From assembly GCA_002307215.1 (NCBI GenBank), contig DBTU01000037.1, positions 220,513-284,512 of the forward strand: 64,000 nt of DNA, written 5' to 3'. Both the position numbers and the translations under genes were made by a program. Numbering within the stretch: the stretch's first letter is position 1; each line of letters opens with the position of its first letter. Source of the DNA: Lachnoclostridium sp. UBA1308. Its GTDB lineage: Bacteria; Bacillota; Clostridia; Lachnospirales; Lachnospiraceae. Below the pieces are notes generated by a model. It did no database searches. It saw nothing but the letters and a program-made list of their open reading frames with translations, and was not told where the DNA came from. Shown here one piece after another: positions 27,819 to 37,299 of this stretch.

Positions 27819-29864
27819 TTATAAGCCACTACGTTTCACTGTTTTTTTCCATTCCTTCTGAAATACGATTTTCTCATTTTCCTTGACATCCATTGTGGCC
27901 GTCAGATAGAAGTTTTTTATATCAGCCTTCTGAGTTGTCACAATATCCGCATCAATCATCCAACCATCTCTTCCGATTTTCATTTTTTGCCGGATTGTAT
28001 ATACTGCGGAAAGTGGATTTTGGTTAGATAGCACCAGCTCACGTTTTAAATCATGCTCCACGGTGGTATCTATCTCATCAAAACGGTATATACCTTCCCC
28101 GAAGACGCCTCCGATCCCATTTGTGATACAGGTCCAGGTATCGGTTACTATATCATAGGCAATACTTCGGTCTACTCTTCCTTCTGATAAAAGAGTCATC
28201 GGCGTAGGCGAAGCACTCTCCGGCTGCATGTCCGGTCCCTTTGCATCTTTTCCGTGAAATTCCGGCAGTATCAGCTCCGCTGTCTGAAGCTTCAGGGTTA
28301 AGGCTGCTTCCTTCGGCATATTCCAGAACATCGGCCAGAAGGTCGTTGCCAGGGATAAGCGAATTCTGTGTCCTTTTTCAAACCGGTGTGCACAGCAGTC
28401 AAGGCTGACATGGGCTTTCACCTTTTCTCCCTTCCGCAGCGGAACCACCTTATCATGTCCCTCTAAATGGCTTAAATTCATTACCCCGTAGGTAACTCTT
28501 GCCACTGCACCATCCAAAAAAACATCGGATATTTGTGCAAATAGCATTGCATATGACTCATCACAGGTCATCTCCCCAACAAATTCCGGATACCCCAATA
28601 TTTCAAGCGGTTCTTCTAGAGGCTCTGACGTAAAGGTGATTGCCATACCATCGTCCAGGCGCTGATCACAGGGACTTTCTCCCGCAACTCCGGCACCCAT
28701 CCATTCCCCGGCAAGTAGTCCATGATTCTGGGGCGTTTTTATAAGAATGCTTGCTTCCTTTACTGAGGCTTTTTCCGTAAGCTTTCCGTCGACCATATAT
28801 AATTTTTTAGTAAGAACTTCTTCTGTCGGCCAGGAATTTAAGCCCACCCATCTTCCTCTGCTAAAGGGGTATGCAGAGTTCGGAAGCATACTTTCTTCCA
28901 TATAAACATTAATCATCTGTCCATCCATAATGTCATTATGGATTCCCTTTAACCAGTAATCCCACCACTTCTTTGCCTCCTGCAAAAATCCGATTGCCGG
29001 ACCAGGTATTCCGTCATGAGCATATAAATGAGCCCATGGTCCGATCAAGCCCTTCCGCGGAACAGTAAGCCCTGCCATCAGACTCAAAACTGTATTGGTA
29101 TAGGAATCCGCCCAGCCGTCCACTGCGAAGACCGGCACCTGTATAGCCTCGTAATTCTCGCATACAGAACCATGCTTCCAATAGCTATCCCTTGTCTGAT
29201 GTTCCAGCCAGAGAGCCGGCCACATTGGCATTTCTTCCAGGCGCTTCAGCCAGTCACTTTTCCAGTTTTTCCCTACGAGTATAGGCTCCGGTGGCCGGCA
29301 CATGTAGGCAAACATGATGGATCCCCACCAGAAGTTGTCATTTAGCAGACATCCGCCCTTATAGTGAATATCATTGTTGTAACGGTCGTCGGTAAATCCG
29401 ACGGTGATTATAGCCCGGAGCGCGGGCGGCCTTCTCGCCGCCACCTGAAGGGAATTAAACCCTCCCCAGGACTTTCCCATCATTCCGACCTTCCCATCAC
29501 ACCAGGACTGTCTGCTGATCCAGTCAATCACTTCCAAAGCGTCATCCTGTTCCTGTTTCAGATATTCATCTTTTAATAATCCGTCCGATTCGCCCGAGCC
29601 GCGCATATCAACCCTAACCACCGCATATCCGTGTCCGGAGAAATATCCGTGCATCGGCTCATCTCTTCCGCGTGTACCGTCTCTTTTTCGGTACGGAATA
29701 TACTCAAGAATCCCGGGAACCGGTACTTGATTCGTTTGCGGAAGCCAGATCCTTGCGGCCAGACGTGTTCCATCCTGCATCGTAATCCATACATTTTCTT
29801 CTACCGTAACCGAATAAGGAAAATCCGTAATTATTCTTTTTATCTTCGATTCTGTATTCGTCAT
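27819..29864 (-). CDS. CocE/NonD hydrolase (X-Pro dipeptidyl peptidase S15 family)
   Basis: 681 residues. An alpha/beta hydrolase core (about 20-310) has the nucleophile Ser in GKSWGGFN, with LIGPWAHLYAHD holding the His. A C-terminal jelly-roll domain (about 340 onwards) is typical of CocE and S15 peptidases. S15 enzymes release X-Pro dipeptides; other members hydrolyse esters. Being the last gene after dppBCDFA and the proline reductase cluster, it may free proline from imported peptides. This is inference from position. No signal peptide, so it is cytoplasmic. Confidence 0.85.
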   Translation of the reverse strand: MTNTESKIKRIITDFPYSVTVEENVWITMQDGTRLAARIWLPQTNQVPVPGILEYIPYRKRDGTRGRDEPMHGYFSGHGYAVVRVDMRGSGESDGLLKDEYLKQEQDDALEVIDWISRQSWCDGKVGMMGKSWGGFNSLQVAARRPPALRAIITVGFTDDRYNNDIHYKGGCLLNDNFWWGSIMFAYMCRPPEPILVGKNWKSDWLKRLEEMPMWPALWLEHQTRDSYWKHGSVCENYEAIQVPVFAVDGWADSYTNTVLSLMAGLTVPRKGLIGPWAHLYAHDGIPGPAIGFLQEAKKWWDYWLKGIHNDIMDGQMINVYMEESMLPNSAYPFSRGRWVGLNSWPTEEVLTKKLYMVDGKLTEKASVKEASILIKTPQNHGLLAGEWMGAGVAGESPCDQRLDDGMAITFTSEPLEEPLEILGYPEFVGEMTCDESYAMLFAQISDVFLDGAVARVTYGVMNLSHLEGHDKVVPLRKGEKVKAHVSLDCCAHRFEKGHRIRLSLATTFWPMFWNMPKEAALTLKLQTAELILPEFHGKDAKGPDMQPESASPTPMTLLSEGRVDRSIAYDIVTDTWTCITNGIGGVFGEGIYRFDEIDTTVEHDLKRELVLSNQNPLSAVYTIRQKMKIGRDGWMIDADIVTTQKADIKNFYLTATMDVKENEKIVFQKEWKKTVKRSGL

Positions 29865-29901
29865 GATACTTTCTGCAGTGATTCCTGCATTTCACACTCC
29901 T

Positions 29902-31473
29902 TTACTCTACATAGCTGTAATCATACATTCTGTTATACTGAACAAGACCGTCCTCGATTTTTAAGTTCTTACTGTAGGCACGGCTTCCGTTCGGGTAATA
30001 AAGCGGAATCTGCGGTACATCCTGACTAAAGATTTCGATTGCCTGCTTATACATATCTTTTCTTGCTTCTGCATCTGTTTCACCGCCTGCAGCTTTCAGT
30101 ATGCTGTCTAAATCCGGATTGGAATACCAGCTCCAGTTGCCGGAAGCCCCTTTACTATCAGTATCCAGGGAACCATACCAGATTTCATCCATGTCCGTCG
30201 TACCAGCCGCCCAACGGCAAATACCTATTTCAAAATCACCCTTTGTCATTACTTCATCAATTAACGCACTTCTTTCCATCTGCTGTACGGTTACGCTTAA
30301 GCCAATGCTGGTCAATGCATCCTGAAGAATCGTTGCCAGTGCCGGATACGGATCATCCGCATAGGTTTTTATTACAACGCTCTTTCCGGTGGCACCTGCA
30401 TCCTCCACCAGCTTCTTTGCAGCCTCTATGTCGGTTTGATACCAGCTTCCGGTAACCTTGGGATCACCGACCGTGCTTCCGTCCCTTGCTCCCGGATAAT
30501 CGCAGATAATACCCTGTCCCTCGGCTCCGACAGTCAGCATATTCTCACGATTCACCGCCATAGCAACCGCTTTTCTTAAATTAACATCTGAAAAGGTTCC
30601 TGTTTCACAATTCATAATCACTTCAAAATATATAGTGGATGCATAATCTATCAAATTCAGACTGTCATCTTTTTGAATATCGCTATAGGAAACACCCGGG
30701 ATATCATCCCAGTAGGCTTGAATTTCACCTGTCTGTAATGCGATCACAGCCGTATTAGAATCGGAAATTGATTTTAATTTAAAGGATTTGACAGCGGGTA
30801 CCCCACCAAAATAGTCTTCATTTGCTTCGTAAACAACTGACTCACCCAGCTTCCATTCCGTTACTTTGTACGGTCCGGTGCCTACAATAGTCTCCACTGA
30901 TGTTCCATAGGAATCCCCCGCTGTTGTGCAGGCTTTTTCACTTAACACTGCGAAATAATTGATATTAGATAGGTAATCCAAAAATCCAATGCTTCCTTTT
31001 TTTAGTTTAATATAAACGGTATATTCATCGGATGCTGTACAGGATTCTACCAGCGGCTCATAGATCCATGATGTATATGCGGATGCAATAGCTTGATTCA
31101 TGGAATATACGATATCGGAGGCCTTCAACTCACTTCCGTCCGAAAATTTTACTCCTTTTCTCAAATGAAAGGTGTATTCCATTCCGTCCTCTGAAACATC
31201 ATAGTTCTCTGCCAGAGAAGCTGCAATGGCTCCGGTTTTATCCTTGGTCACCAATGAGTCATATACCTGCGTCATACTATAGCTCTCATATCCGTTTATT
31301 GTATTATAGAAATTAAAGCTCTCTGTTACTTTCGGGATTCCTACTACTACCTCGCGGGAGGCTTCGGGTACTGTTGAATCTGTTTTTGTTTCACTCTTTT
31401 TGCAGCCGGTGAATAGTGCGGCACCCAATACAATAATCATTAATACACATACCAGCCTCTTTAAATTCTTCAT
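29902..31473 (-). CDS. dppA: Peptide ABC transporter substrate-binding lipoprotein (family 5)
   Basis: 523 residues with a lipoprotein signal (lipobox LFTGC), then the family 5 pattern: HLRKGVKFSDGSELKASDIVYS, GTGPYKVTEW and the late IPLYYPNGSRAY. Binds di- or oligopeptides (or nickel complexes in some members). GGAG precedes the ATG. Encoded after both ATPases, which is a common order in Clostridia. Confidence 0.9.
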   Translation of the reverse strand: MKNLKRLVCVLMIIVLGAALFTGCKKSETKTDSTVPEASREVVVGIPKVTESFNFYNTINGYESYSMTQVYDSLVTKDKTGAIAASLAENYDVSEDGMEYTFHLRKGVKFSDGSELKASDIVYSMNQAIASAYTSWIYEPLVESCTASDEYTVYIKLKKGSIGFLDYLSNINYFAVLSEKACTTAGDSYGTSVETIVGTGPYKVTEWKLGESVVYEANEDYFGGVPAVKSFKLKSISDSNTAVIALQTGEIQAYWDDIPGVSYSDIQKDDSLNLIDYASTIYFEVIMNCETGTFSDVNLRKAVAMAVNRENMLTVGAEGQGIICDYPGARDGSTVGDPKVTGSWYQTDIEAAKKLVEDAGATGKSVVIKTYADDPYPALATILQDALTSIGLSVTVQQMERSALIDEVMTKGDFEIGICRWAAGTTDMDEIWYGSLDTDSKGASGNWSWYSNPDLDSILKAAGGETDAEARKDMYKQAIEIFSQDVPQIPLYYPNGSRAYSKNLKIEDGLVQYNRMYDYSYVE

Positions 31474-31508
31474 ACTTTTCTCCTGTTTTCCTTTTGTTTT
31501 GTTTACAG

Positions 31509-32462
31509 TTATGATTTATATAAACAGCATGCCACATAGTGCCCATTTTCAAGGCGTTTTAGAGCAATATCTGTTTTTTTACACTCCTCCTTGCAATAGT
31601 CGCAACGGGAAGCGAAGCGACAGCCCGGATTCGGATTAATTGGGTCTGAGACCTCTCCCCTAATGATCAGGGAATCCTTCTTTTTCCTCAGCTTCGGCAA
31701 CGGTATCGCCGAGAGTAACGCCTTTGTATAAGGATGCAGAGGATTGGCAAATAACTCCTTTGAGGGTGCTCTTTCCACACACTGTCCCAGGTACATGACT
31801 GCAATTTCATCTGATATATGCCTAACGATGGACAGATCATGCGTTATAAATATATAGGTCAGCTTCATCTCCTCCTGCAAATCCATAAGCAGATTAATAA
31901 TCTGCGCCTGGATGGATACATCCAGTGCAGAAACCGGCTCATCACAAACGATGAATTTTGGTTTTAGGGCAAGCGCTCTTGCGATACCGACACGCTGTCT
32001 TCTTCCTCCATCCATTTCATGAGGATATATGTTGATAAAACGCTCTGCCAGACCCACTGTTTTCATCAGTTCCAGCACTCTTTCATACCGCTCGCTTTTA
32101 TTGCGAAATATATGGTTTCGAATAAGCGGCTCCGCGATCAATTCATAAACAGACCTTCTCGGATCCAGGCTGGAAAAGGGATCCTGAAAAATAATCTGCA
32201 TCTCCTTCCTTAAATTCAAAAGCTCCTTCCCGCTTAGGTTTGTTACATCCCTTCCGTCAAAAAATATCTTTCCGGAGGTGGGTTTGGTCAACTGAAGAAT
32301 CGTTCTTCCCAGCGTGGATTTTCCGCACCCCGATTCCCCTACGACTCCTAAGGTATTACCTTTTTGAATTTCAATATTGACTCCGTCTACCGCATGTAGC
32401 ATGCCGCTACTTACCTTAAAGTGTTTCTTCAAATCAACGGTTTTTAATAATGGTAGTTCCAT
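31509..32462 (-). CDS. dppF: Peptide ABC transporter ATP-binding protein
   Basis: 317 residues. Walker A GESGCGKST; signature MDGGRRQR in place of LSGGQ, which is usual in this branch; Walker B FIVCDEP. The C-terminal Cys pattern GCRFASRCDYC, followed by more Cys, is the iron-sulfur-like tail of OppF/DppF proteins. It starts two bases past dppD, with GAGGAGG in the dppD end. Confidence 0.92.
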   Translation of the reverse strand: MELPLLKTVDLKKHFKVSSGMLHAVDGVNIEIQKGNTLGVVGESGCGKSTLGRTILQLTKPTSGKIFFDGRDVTNLSGKELLNLRKEMQIIFQDPFSSLDPRRSVYELIAEPLIRNHIFRNKSERYERVLELMKTVGLAERFINIYPHEMDGGRRQRVGIARALALKPKFIVCDEPVSALDVSIQAQIINLLMDLQEEMKLTYIFITHDLSIVRHISDEIAVMYLGQCVERAPSKELFANPLHPYTKALLSAIPLPKLRKKKDSLIIRGEVSDPINPNPGCRFASRCDYCKEECKKTDIALKRLENGHYVACCLYKS

Positions 32463-32463
32463 A

Positions 32464-33450
32464 TTAATCCTCCTCGTGATACAGATGACACATAATACTG
32501 TGTCCGTTCTGATTGATAATTGGCGGACTTGAGGTTTTACATTTTTCCATGCAATGAGTGCATCTTGGATGGAATTTACACCCGGAAGGCAGATCCGAGG
32601 GATCCGGCATCAGACCGTCAATCGGGTTCAGACGCCTCTGTTCTCCCTCCAGATCCGGAATGGCTTCAAAAAGACCAATCGTATAAGGATGATGGTTTTT
32701 TCCTTCAAATATATCTTCGATTTTTCCCTGCTCCACGATTTCTCCTGCATACATAATGGCTACTTTATCGCAAATTTCGGCAACAACTCCCATATCATGG
32801 GTGATCAGAATTATGGAGGTATCCATTCTGTTTTTTAAATCTTCCATCATAGCCAGTACCTGTGCCTGAATTGTTACATCCAGTGCGGTTGTCGGCTCAT
32901 CAGCTATTAACAACTCCGGGGCGCACGCCAGTGCTATGGCGATTACCACTCTTTGCTTCATGCCTCCGGAAAATTCATGTGGGTAATCATTCTTTCGGTT
33001 GGGTTGAATTCCGACCAGAGCAAGAAGCTCGTCCACCCTGTCGTTCATCTCTTTCTGGCTTTTTCCACTGTCATTATGAATGACCAGTGATTCCAGAATC
33101 TGATTTCCCACAGTCATAACCGGATTTAGAGAGGTCATCGGATCTTGAAAGATCATGGAAATCTGAGCTCCGCGGATTTTTCTCATCTGTTTTTTTGTTT
33201 TGCTTAACAGATTTTCACCCTTATAATTGATTTCTCCTTCCGGAATGCTCCCTGTTCTTTCGGAAAGCAGCCTCATAATTGCAAGTGCCGTTGAAGTTTT
33301 GCCTGCTCCGGTCTCACCGACCAATCCGACTGTTTCTTTTTTATCAAGGGAAAAATTGATCCCGTTTACTGCTCTGACTGTTTTTTCACCTTTATAGGTC
33401 ACATAAAGATTTTTAATTTCCAGCAATTTTTCTTCCATTTTAATAACCAT
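32464..33450 (-). CDS. dppD: Peptide ABC transporter ATP-binding protein
   Basis: 328 residues. Walker A GETGAGKTS, signature FSGGMKQR, Walker B LLIADEPTTALD, and the C-terminal GCKFHPRCTHCMEKC tail. Energises the DppB/DppC channel together with DppF. A 160-base repeat-rich gap lies between dppC and this gene. Confidence 0.92.
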   Translation of the reverse strand: MVIKMEEKLLEIKNLYVTYKGEKTVRAVNGINFSLDKKETVGLVGETGAGKTSTALAIMRLLSERTGSIPEGEINYKGENLLSKTKKQMRKIRGAQISMIFQDPMTSLNPVMTVGNQILESLVIHNDSGKSQKEMNDRVDELLALVGIQPNRKNDYPHEFSGGMKQRVVIAIALACAPELLIADEPTTALDVTIQAQVLAMMEDLKNRMDTSIILITHDMGVVAEICDKVAIMYAGEIVEQGKIEDIFEGKNHHPYTIGLFEAIPDLEGEQRRLNPIDGLMPDPSDLPSGCKFHPRCTHCMEKCKTSSPPIINQNGHSIMCHLYHEED

Positions 33451-33493
33451 GCCCTTTCCAAAGTCCTGCGATTAGTGCAGTGCACAAATTGCT

Positions 33494-33612
33494 GTGTGAA
33501 AGATTTATCGTTCACACTAACGTAACATGCCTACTCTTCGAATTAGTTTGGGCCGAGGATTACGCAGGCACAAACTTCTAAGTGTGAATTATGCTTTTCA
33601 ATAATTCACACT
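33494..33612. repeat. Intercistronic repeat cluster between dppC and dppD
   Basis: Four copies of GTGTGAA/TTCACAC occur within 120 bases. They form two hairpins: GTGTGAA-N10-TTCACAC at 33494-33517 and a perfect 12-bp stem AGTGTGAATTAT / ATAATTCACACT at 33581-33612 that overlaps the dppC stop codon. TTCACACTAA occurs twice as a direct repeat. CCTGCG near 33465 and CGCAGG near 33563 could close an outer stem. Probably an mRNA processing or attenuation element. Confidence 0.7.
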
Positions 33613-34474
33613 AATCCCGAAGCCTAGGATCTAGTGCATCCCGAAGACCGTCACCTAAAAGATTTAAGGAAAGTGCGGTCAATACAATTGCCAATCCCGG
33701 GAAAATAACCAGATGCGATGCTGTTGTCATAAAATCTTTTCCCTCGGACAGCATATATCCCCATTCCGGTGTCGGCGGCTGTACTCCCATTCCAAGAAAG
33801 CTCATAGAAGCGCCCCATATAATCATGGTACCGACAGACATCGTAGCCTGTACAATCACAGGTCCGATTGCATTTGGGATCACATGGCCGATGATTACAT
33901 ATCTGTCCTTTGCCCCACAGGCCCTAGCTGCTTCAATATAATCCTGACCCACTACGGTTAAGATGGCAGAGCGTATGATTCTGGTGTAGGAAGGAATCAT
34001 CGATATGATAAGTGCTATCAACACATTTACAAGCCCTGCCCCAAGAGCGGCTACAATGGATAAAGCCAGAAGCATGAAGGGAATTCCCATAATCGTATCC
34101 ATAATCCTCATGATGAAGACATCAGCTTTCCCACCATAATAGCCTGCACAGGAGCCAAGAATTCCTCCCACTGTGATTCCCACCGCAACTGCTATGATTC
34201 CCATGGACAGGGAACGCCGCCCGCCATGAATGATCCTAGCAAAAATATCTCTTCCATAGCTATCTGTTCCAAACCAGTGCTTTAAGCTCGGTCCCTGCAG
34301 ACGGTCTGCTATATTCTGTGCAAGCGCATTCCTATAAGGGGATATCAAATCTGCAAATACAACCAAAAGGACGATGGAAATAAAAATTATTAACCCAAAC
34401 ATTGCAATTTTATTTTTACGGAAGCGTTTCCAAACCTCCGCCGTATTGCTTTTCTTTTTTATTTCTTTTCCCAC
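33611..34474 (-). CDS. dppC: Peptide ABC transporter permease
   Basis: About 287 residues from a GTG at 34474 behind AAGGAAG; the longer frame from 34540 would run into dppB. Six membrane helices with an N-terminal cytoplasmic part. The EAA loop is EAARACGAKDRYVIIGHVIP. DppC partner of DppB. Confidence 0.9.
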   Translation of the reverse strand: MGKEIKKKSNTAEVWKRFRKNKIAMFGLIIFISIVLLVVFADLISPYRNALAQNIADRLQGPSLKHWFGTDSYGRDIFARIIHGGRRSLSMGIIAVAVGITVGGILGSCAGYYGGKADVFIMRIMDTIMGIPFMLLALSIVAALGAGLVNVLIALIISMIPSYTRIIRSAILTVVGQDYIEAARACGAKDRYVIIGHVIPNAIGPVIVQATMSVGTMIIWGASMSFLGMGVQPPTPEWGYMLSEGKDFMTTASHLVIFPGLAIVLTALSLNLLGDGLRDALDPRLRD

Positions 34475-34493
34475 AAAATCACTTCCTTTCTGC

Positions 34494-35453
34494 CTACCTC
34501 TTTGTATAACGAGCCCGGATGCGGGGGTCAATATAAGCATACAATATATCTACAAAAAGCATTACCAACATGTAAAGCGCTGCAAGCACCAGTGCCGAGC
34601 CGGTTACTAACGGTGCGTCTTTCATCCGAATTCCGGTAAGAACCAGTGAACCCACCCCGTTAATCGAGAATACCGTCTCAATGGTAACCACTCCCCCCAA
34701 CAGGCCGCCGAATTCCATACCCGCAGAGGTAATAACCGGAAGAAGAGCATTCTTTAACGCATGCTTAAAAATAACGACCTTCTCTGTCTGCCCTTTTGCT
34801 CTTGCCGTCCTGATATAATCCTGCCTTAAGGCCTCCAGCATGGTAGTCCTTGTCATTCTTAGTAAAGAGGCTATAACAGAAAGTGCCAGTGTGACGGAAG
34901 GTAAAATGTAATGCCGCCAGGTATCGTTTCCGTTGGAAGGCAATATTTTGAGCTTCAGTGAAAATAGCAATATAGCAATCATTCCGAACCAGAAGCTGGG
35001 TATGGATGACATCAGCATGGAGGTCGCTGTTCCTATCATATCCAGAATACTGTACTGCTTTACCGCAGATAAAACACCCAGTGGAATTCCTATTAACATG
35101 GCGATAGCAATAGCTGCCACTGCCAGCGTTATCGATACCGGTAATTTGGAGGTTATCTCATCAAATACCGGTCTGTTATTCCTCCAGGAATCTCCCAAAT
35201 CTCCGTGAGCCGCATTCCAGACAAATTCCCCGTAACGCTGCAAAAATGGTTTATTTAGTCCAAGCTTTTCGTTTAATTCTTGCTTTTGTACTTCAGTTGC
35301 TTTTGAACCAAGAATTAAAGAAGCCGGATCGCTTGGCGTTAAATCCATAATCCCAAATACAATGAAGGTAACAATCAAAAGCATTGGTATCAGAATCAGT
35401 ATTCTTTGTAATACGTATTTTCTCATTTCTTGCCCTGTATAATGAACCAGCAT
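34494..35453 (-). CDS. dppB: Peptide ABC transporter permease
   Basis: 319 residues; six helices, EAA loop RTARAKGQTEKVVIFKHALK and the C-terminus YAYIDPRIR, all typical of DppB/OppB. The ATG at 35453 follows GGAAAGG; a second ATG nine codons in starts the usual RKYVLQRIL. First gene of dppBCDFA, lying 54 bases after the DMT gene. Confidence 0.92.
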   Translation of the reverse strand: MLVHYTGQEMRKYVLQRILILIPMLLIVTFIVFGIMDLTPSDPASLILGSKATEVQKQELNEKLGLNKPFLQRYGEFVWNAAHGDLGDSWRNNRPVFDEITSKLPVSITLAVAAIAIAMLIGIPLGVLSAVKQYSILDMIGTATSMLMSSIPSFWFGMIAILLFSLKLKILPSNGNDTWRHYILPSVTLALSVIASLLRMTRTTMLEALRQDYIRTARAKGQTEKVVIFKHALKNALLPVITSAGMEFGGLLGGVVTIETVFSINGVGSLVLTGIRMKDAPLVTGSALVLAALYMLVMLFVDILYAYIDPRIRARYTKR

Positions 35454-35507
35454 TATACTATCCTTTCCTTTATTTGTTTTTATGTGTTTTCTTCTATCTT
35501 ACAACTG

Positions 35508-36404
35508 TTATGTATGAATCCTTTTCAGAAATTTTAACTGGGACAGTAATAATCCTGAAATGGTAAATAATACGCCGACAACCGCAGAGCTGCTTATTCT
35601 TTCCTGCAGAAACATCGTTGAAAAAACAATAGTTACAATCGGCAAGGCATATAAATAAGCATTCGTCTTCACCACCCCTAAAATATAAAACGCTTTATTC
35701 CAAATTCCATAGCAAAGCGCCGATGCTGCACAGCCCATAAATATCAGATGCAAAATTGCCGGAAATCGAACCAACTGTGTTATTTTTTCCGTATCAAAAC
35801 CCGTAACAGCCAATACCGGAAGCATGGAAATCAGACCATAAAAAAAACATTTTCTTGTGATAATGAGCGGAGGATACTGTTCCAGCTTTTTGATCAGTAC
35901 CGAGTATACCGCCCAGACAAATGCAGACACAAGTGCAAGTACATCTCCGAGGATATCCGGCTTCCATACATATACCCCATTAAACCCCACAAGCACAATG
36001 CCAATAATTGATACAAAAAAACCCAGTATAAATGTATTAACTAATTTTTCCTTTTTATTAACCAGTTTGTTTATTACCGCGGTAAACATCGGTGAAATGC
36101 TGACAATGACACTTATACTTGATGCCTGTGTCATGGTCAAAGCCATATTCTGACACAAAAAATATAGGGTTACGCCTGTAATACCACACAAAATGCAATA
36201 GAATTCATGTTTTTTTTCTTTCAATTTCATTTTTTTCGGTAACAATATCCAAAGGGTAAGATAACCGAGAAAAAATCTCCAGAACAGCAGTTCCTGCGGT
36301 GAGATGATTTCCAATAATCTTTTTGCAGATACCATTGCACCGCCCCACACAACAATACAAAAGCATGCGAGCAGATGCGCCGTTATTTCTTTGTCGGCTT
36401 TCAT
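35508..36404 (-). CDS. DMT-superfamily transporter (EamA)
   Basis: 298 residues from the ATG at 36404, preceded by GGAGGACTAG. About ten helices in two EamA repeats (VVWGGAMVSAKRLL and LALVSAFVWAVYSVLIKKL). Small-molecule exporter. It is located between the tetR gene and dppB on the same strand; a role in exporting amino acids during peptide fermentation would fit but is not shown. Confidence 0.88.
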   Translation of the reverse strand: MKADKEITAHLLACFCIVVWGGAMVSAKRLLEIISPQELLFWRFFLGYLTLWILLPKKMKLKEKKHEFYCILCGITGVTLYFLCQNMALTMTQASSISVIVSISPMFTAVINKLVNKKEKLVNTFILGFFVSIIGIVLVGFNGVYVWKPDILGDVLALVSAFVWAVYSVLIKKLEQYPPLIITRKCFFYGLISMLPVLAVTGFDTEKITQLVRFPAILHLIFMGCAASALCYGIWNKAFYILGVVKTNAYLYALPIVTIVFSTMFLQERISSSAVVGVLFTISGLLLSQLKFLKRIHT

Positions 36405-36462
36405 TTCTAGTCCTCCGATTTTATTTTTAAATAAGATTAAGCAACAAGCTGTTTCACTTGTC

Positions 36463-36520
36463 AGGACTAAGAAACGATGGCGTTTACTGCTCTCAGTAAA
36501 CGCCATCGTTTCTTAGTCCT
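36463..36520. repeat. Perfect 27-bp inverted repeat at the tetR stop codon
   Basis: Arms 36463-36489 and 36494-36520 match without error around the loop CTCT. The tetR stop codon lies inside the 3' arm. On the plus strand the arm is followed by eight T residues (a terminator geometry), but no plus-strand gene precedes it. On the minus strand, where tetR is transcribed, the T tract is missing. Confidence 0.9.
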
Positions 36521-37178
36521 CTTTTTTTTCGTCAATATATAACATAAGTATTTTTCTGTAATAACTCATAATTTCATCCTGCATCTTTTTTACATCCTCC
36601 GGATTATCGTGTAGTTTTCTTTTATCCAGAAAATCCTTTAAATAACCTTTGTATAGCTGGATTATCATATCACTCAAAAAGCGGATATCCTCCTTTTTGA
36701 TCAGCCCGTCTTCCACGCTTATATAAAGCATTTTATAATTTCTTTCCGAAAGACTTTCCGAAATGAAGATGCTTTTTAAGGTATCATCAAAGCCTTCCAG
36801 TTCTTCCGGAAAAATACTGTAATAATCTGTGATAATATAATTCATCTTCATACTATACTTATTAAAAAACAAGATATCAAACATTTTCGGATCCCGAAAA
36901 GAATGCTGTAAAAAGCATTCCCAAGTTCTTAAATACAGCTCAATACTGCTTAAGGACAGCTTTAAAAGTTCATTGACCTCGCTTAAATATTCTTTTAAAT
37001 ATTTCAAACTGACATACAAAAGTAATTCGTCCATATCATTAAAACACCGGTACAAACTGGATGCATTACAATTGATTTCATTTCCCAGACGACGGATGGT
37101 TACATTGTTCTTCCCTTCGCTGTATACAATCTCATATGCCTTTTGGATATATCGTTTTTTTAATTCGATTCTTTTCAT
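36513..37178 (-). CDS. TetR-family transcriptional regulator
   Basis: 221 residues with an N-terminal HTH (about 8-55, NNVTIRRLGNEINCNASSLYRCF) and a longer helical ligand domain. It has its own consensus promoter. Probably represses the DMT exporter downstream, or itself; the ligand is unknown. RBS GGGGAG. Confidence 0.88.
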   Translation of the reverse strand: MKRIELKKRYIQKAYEIVYSEGKNNVTIRRLGNEINCNASSLYRCFNDMDELLLYVSLKYLKEYLSEVNELLKLSLSSIELYLRTWECFLQHSFRDPKMFDILFFNKYSMKMNYIITDYYSIFPEELEGFDDTLKSIFISESLSERNYKMLYISVEDGLIKKEDIRFLSDMIIQLYKGYLKDFLDKRKLHDNPEDVKKMQDEIMSYYRKILMLYIDEKKED

Positions 37179-37199
37179 CGCTTTCTCCCCGTTTTTTTC

Positions 37200-37228
37200 A
37201 TTATAATTTCTATATTTTCATTTGTCAA
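37200..37228 (-). promoter_or_regulatory. Consensus SigA promoter of tetR
   Basis: Minus strand: TTGACA (37223-37228), 17 bases, TATAAT (37200-37205), a full consensus match. It lies between prdF and tetR, so the proline genes and the downstream block can be transcribed separately. Confidence 0.9.
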
Positions 37229-37299
37229 TAATTATGTGATCATGATTACATCTTGATTTCATATAGACAAATTATTTCGGGGATCTGCGAAACTACGAA

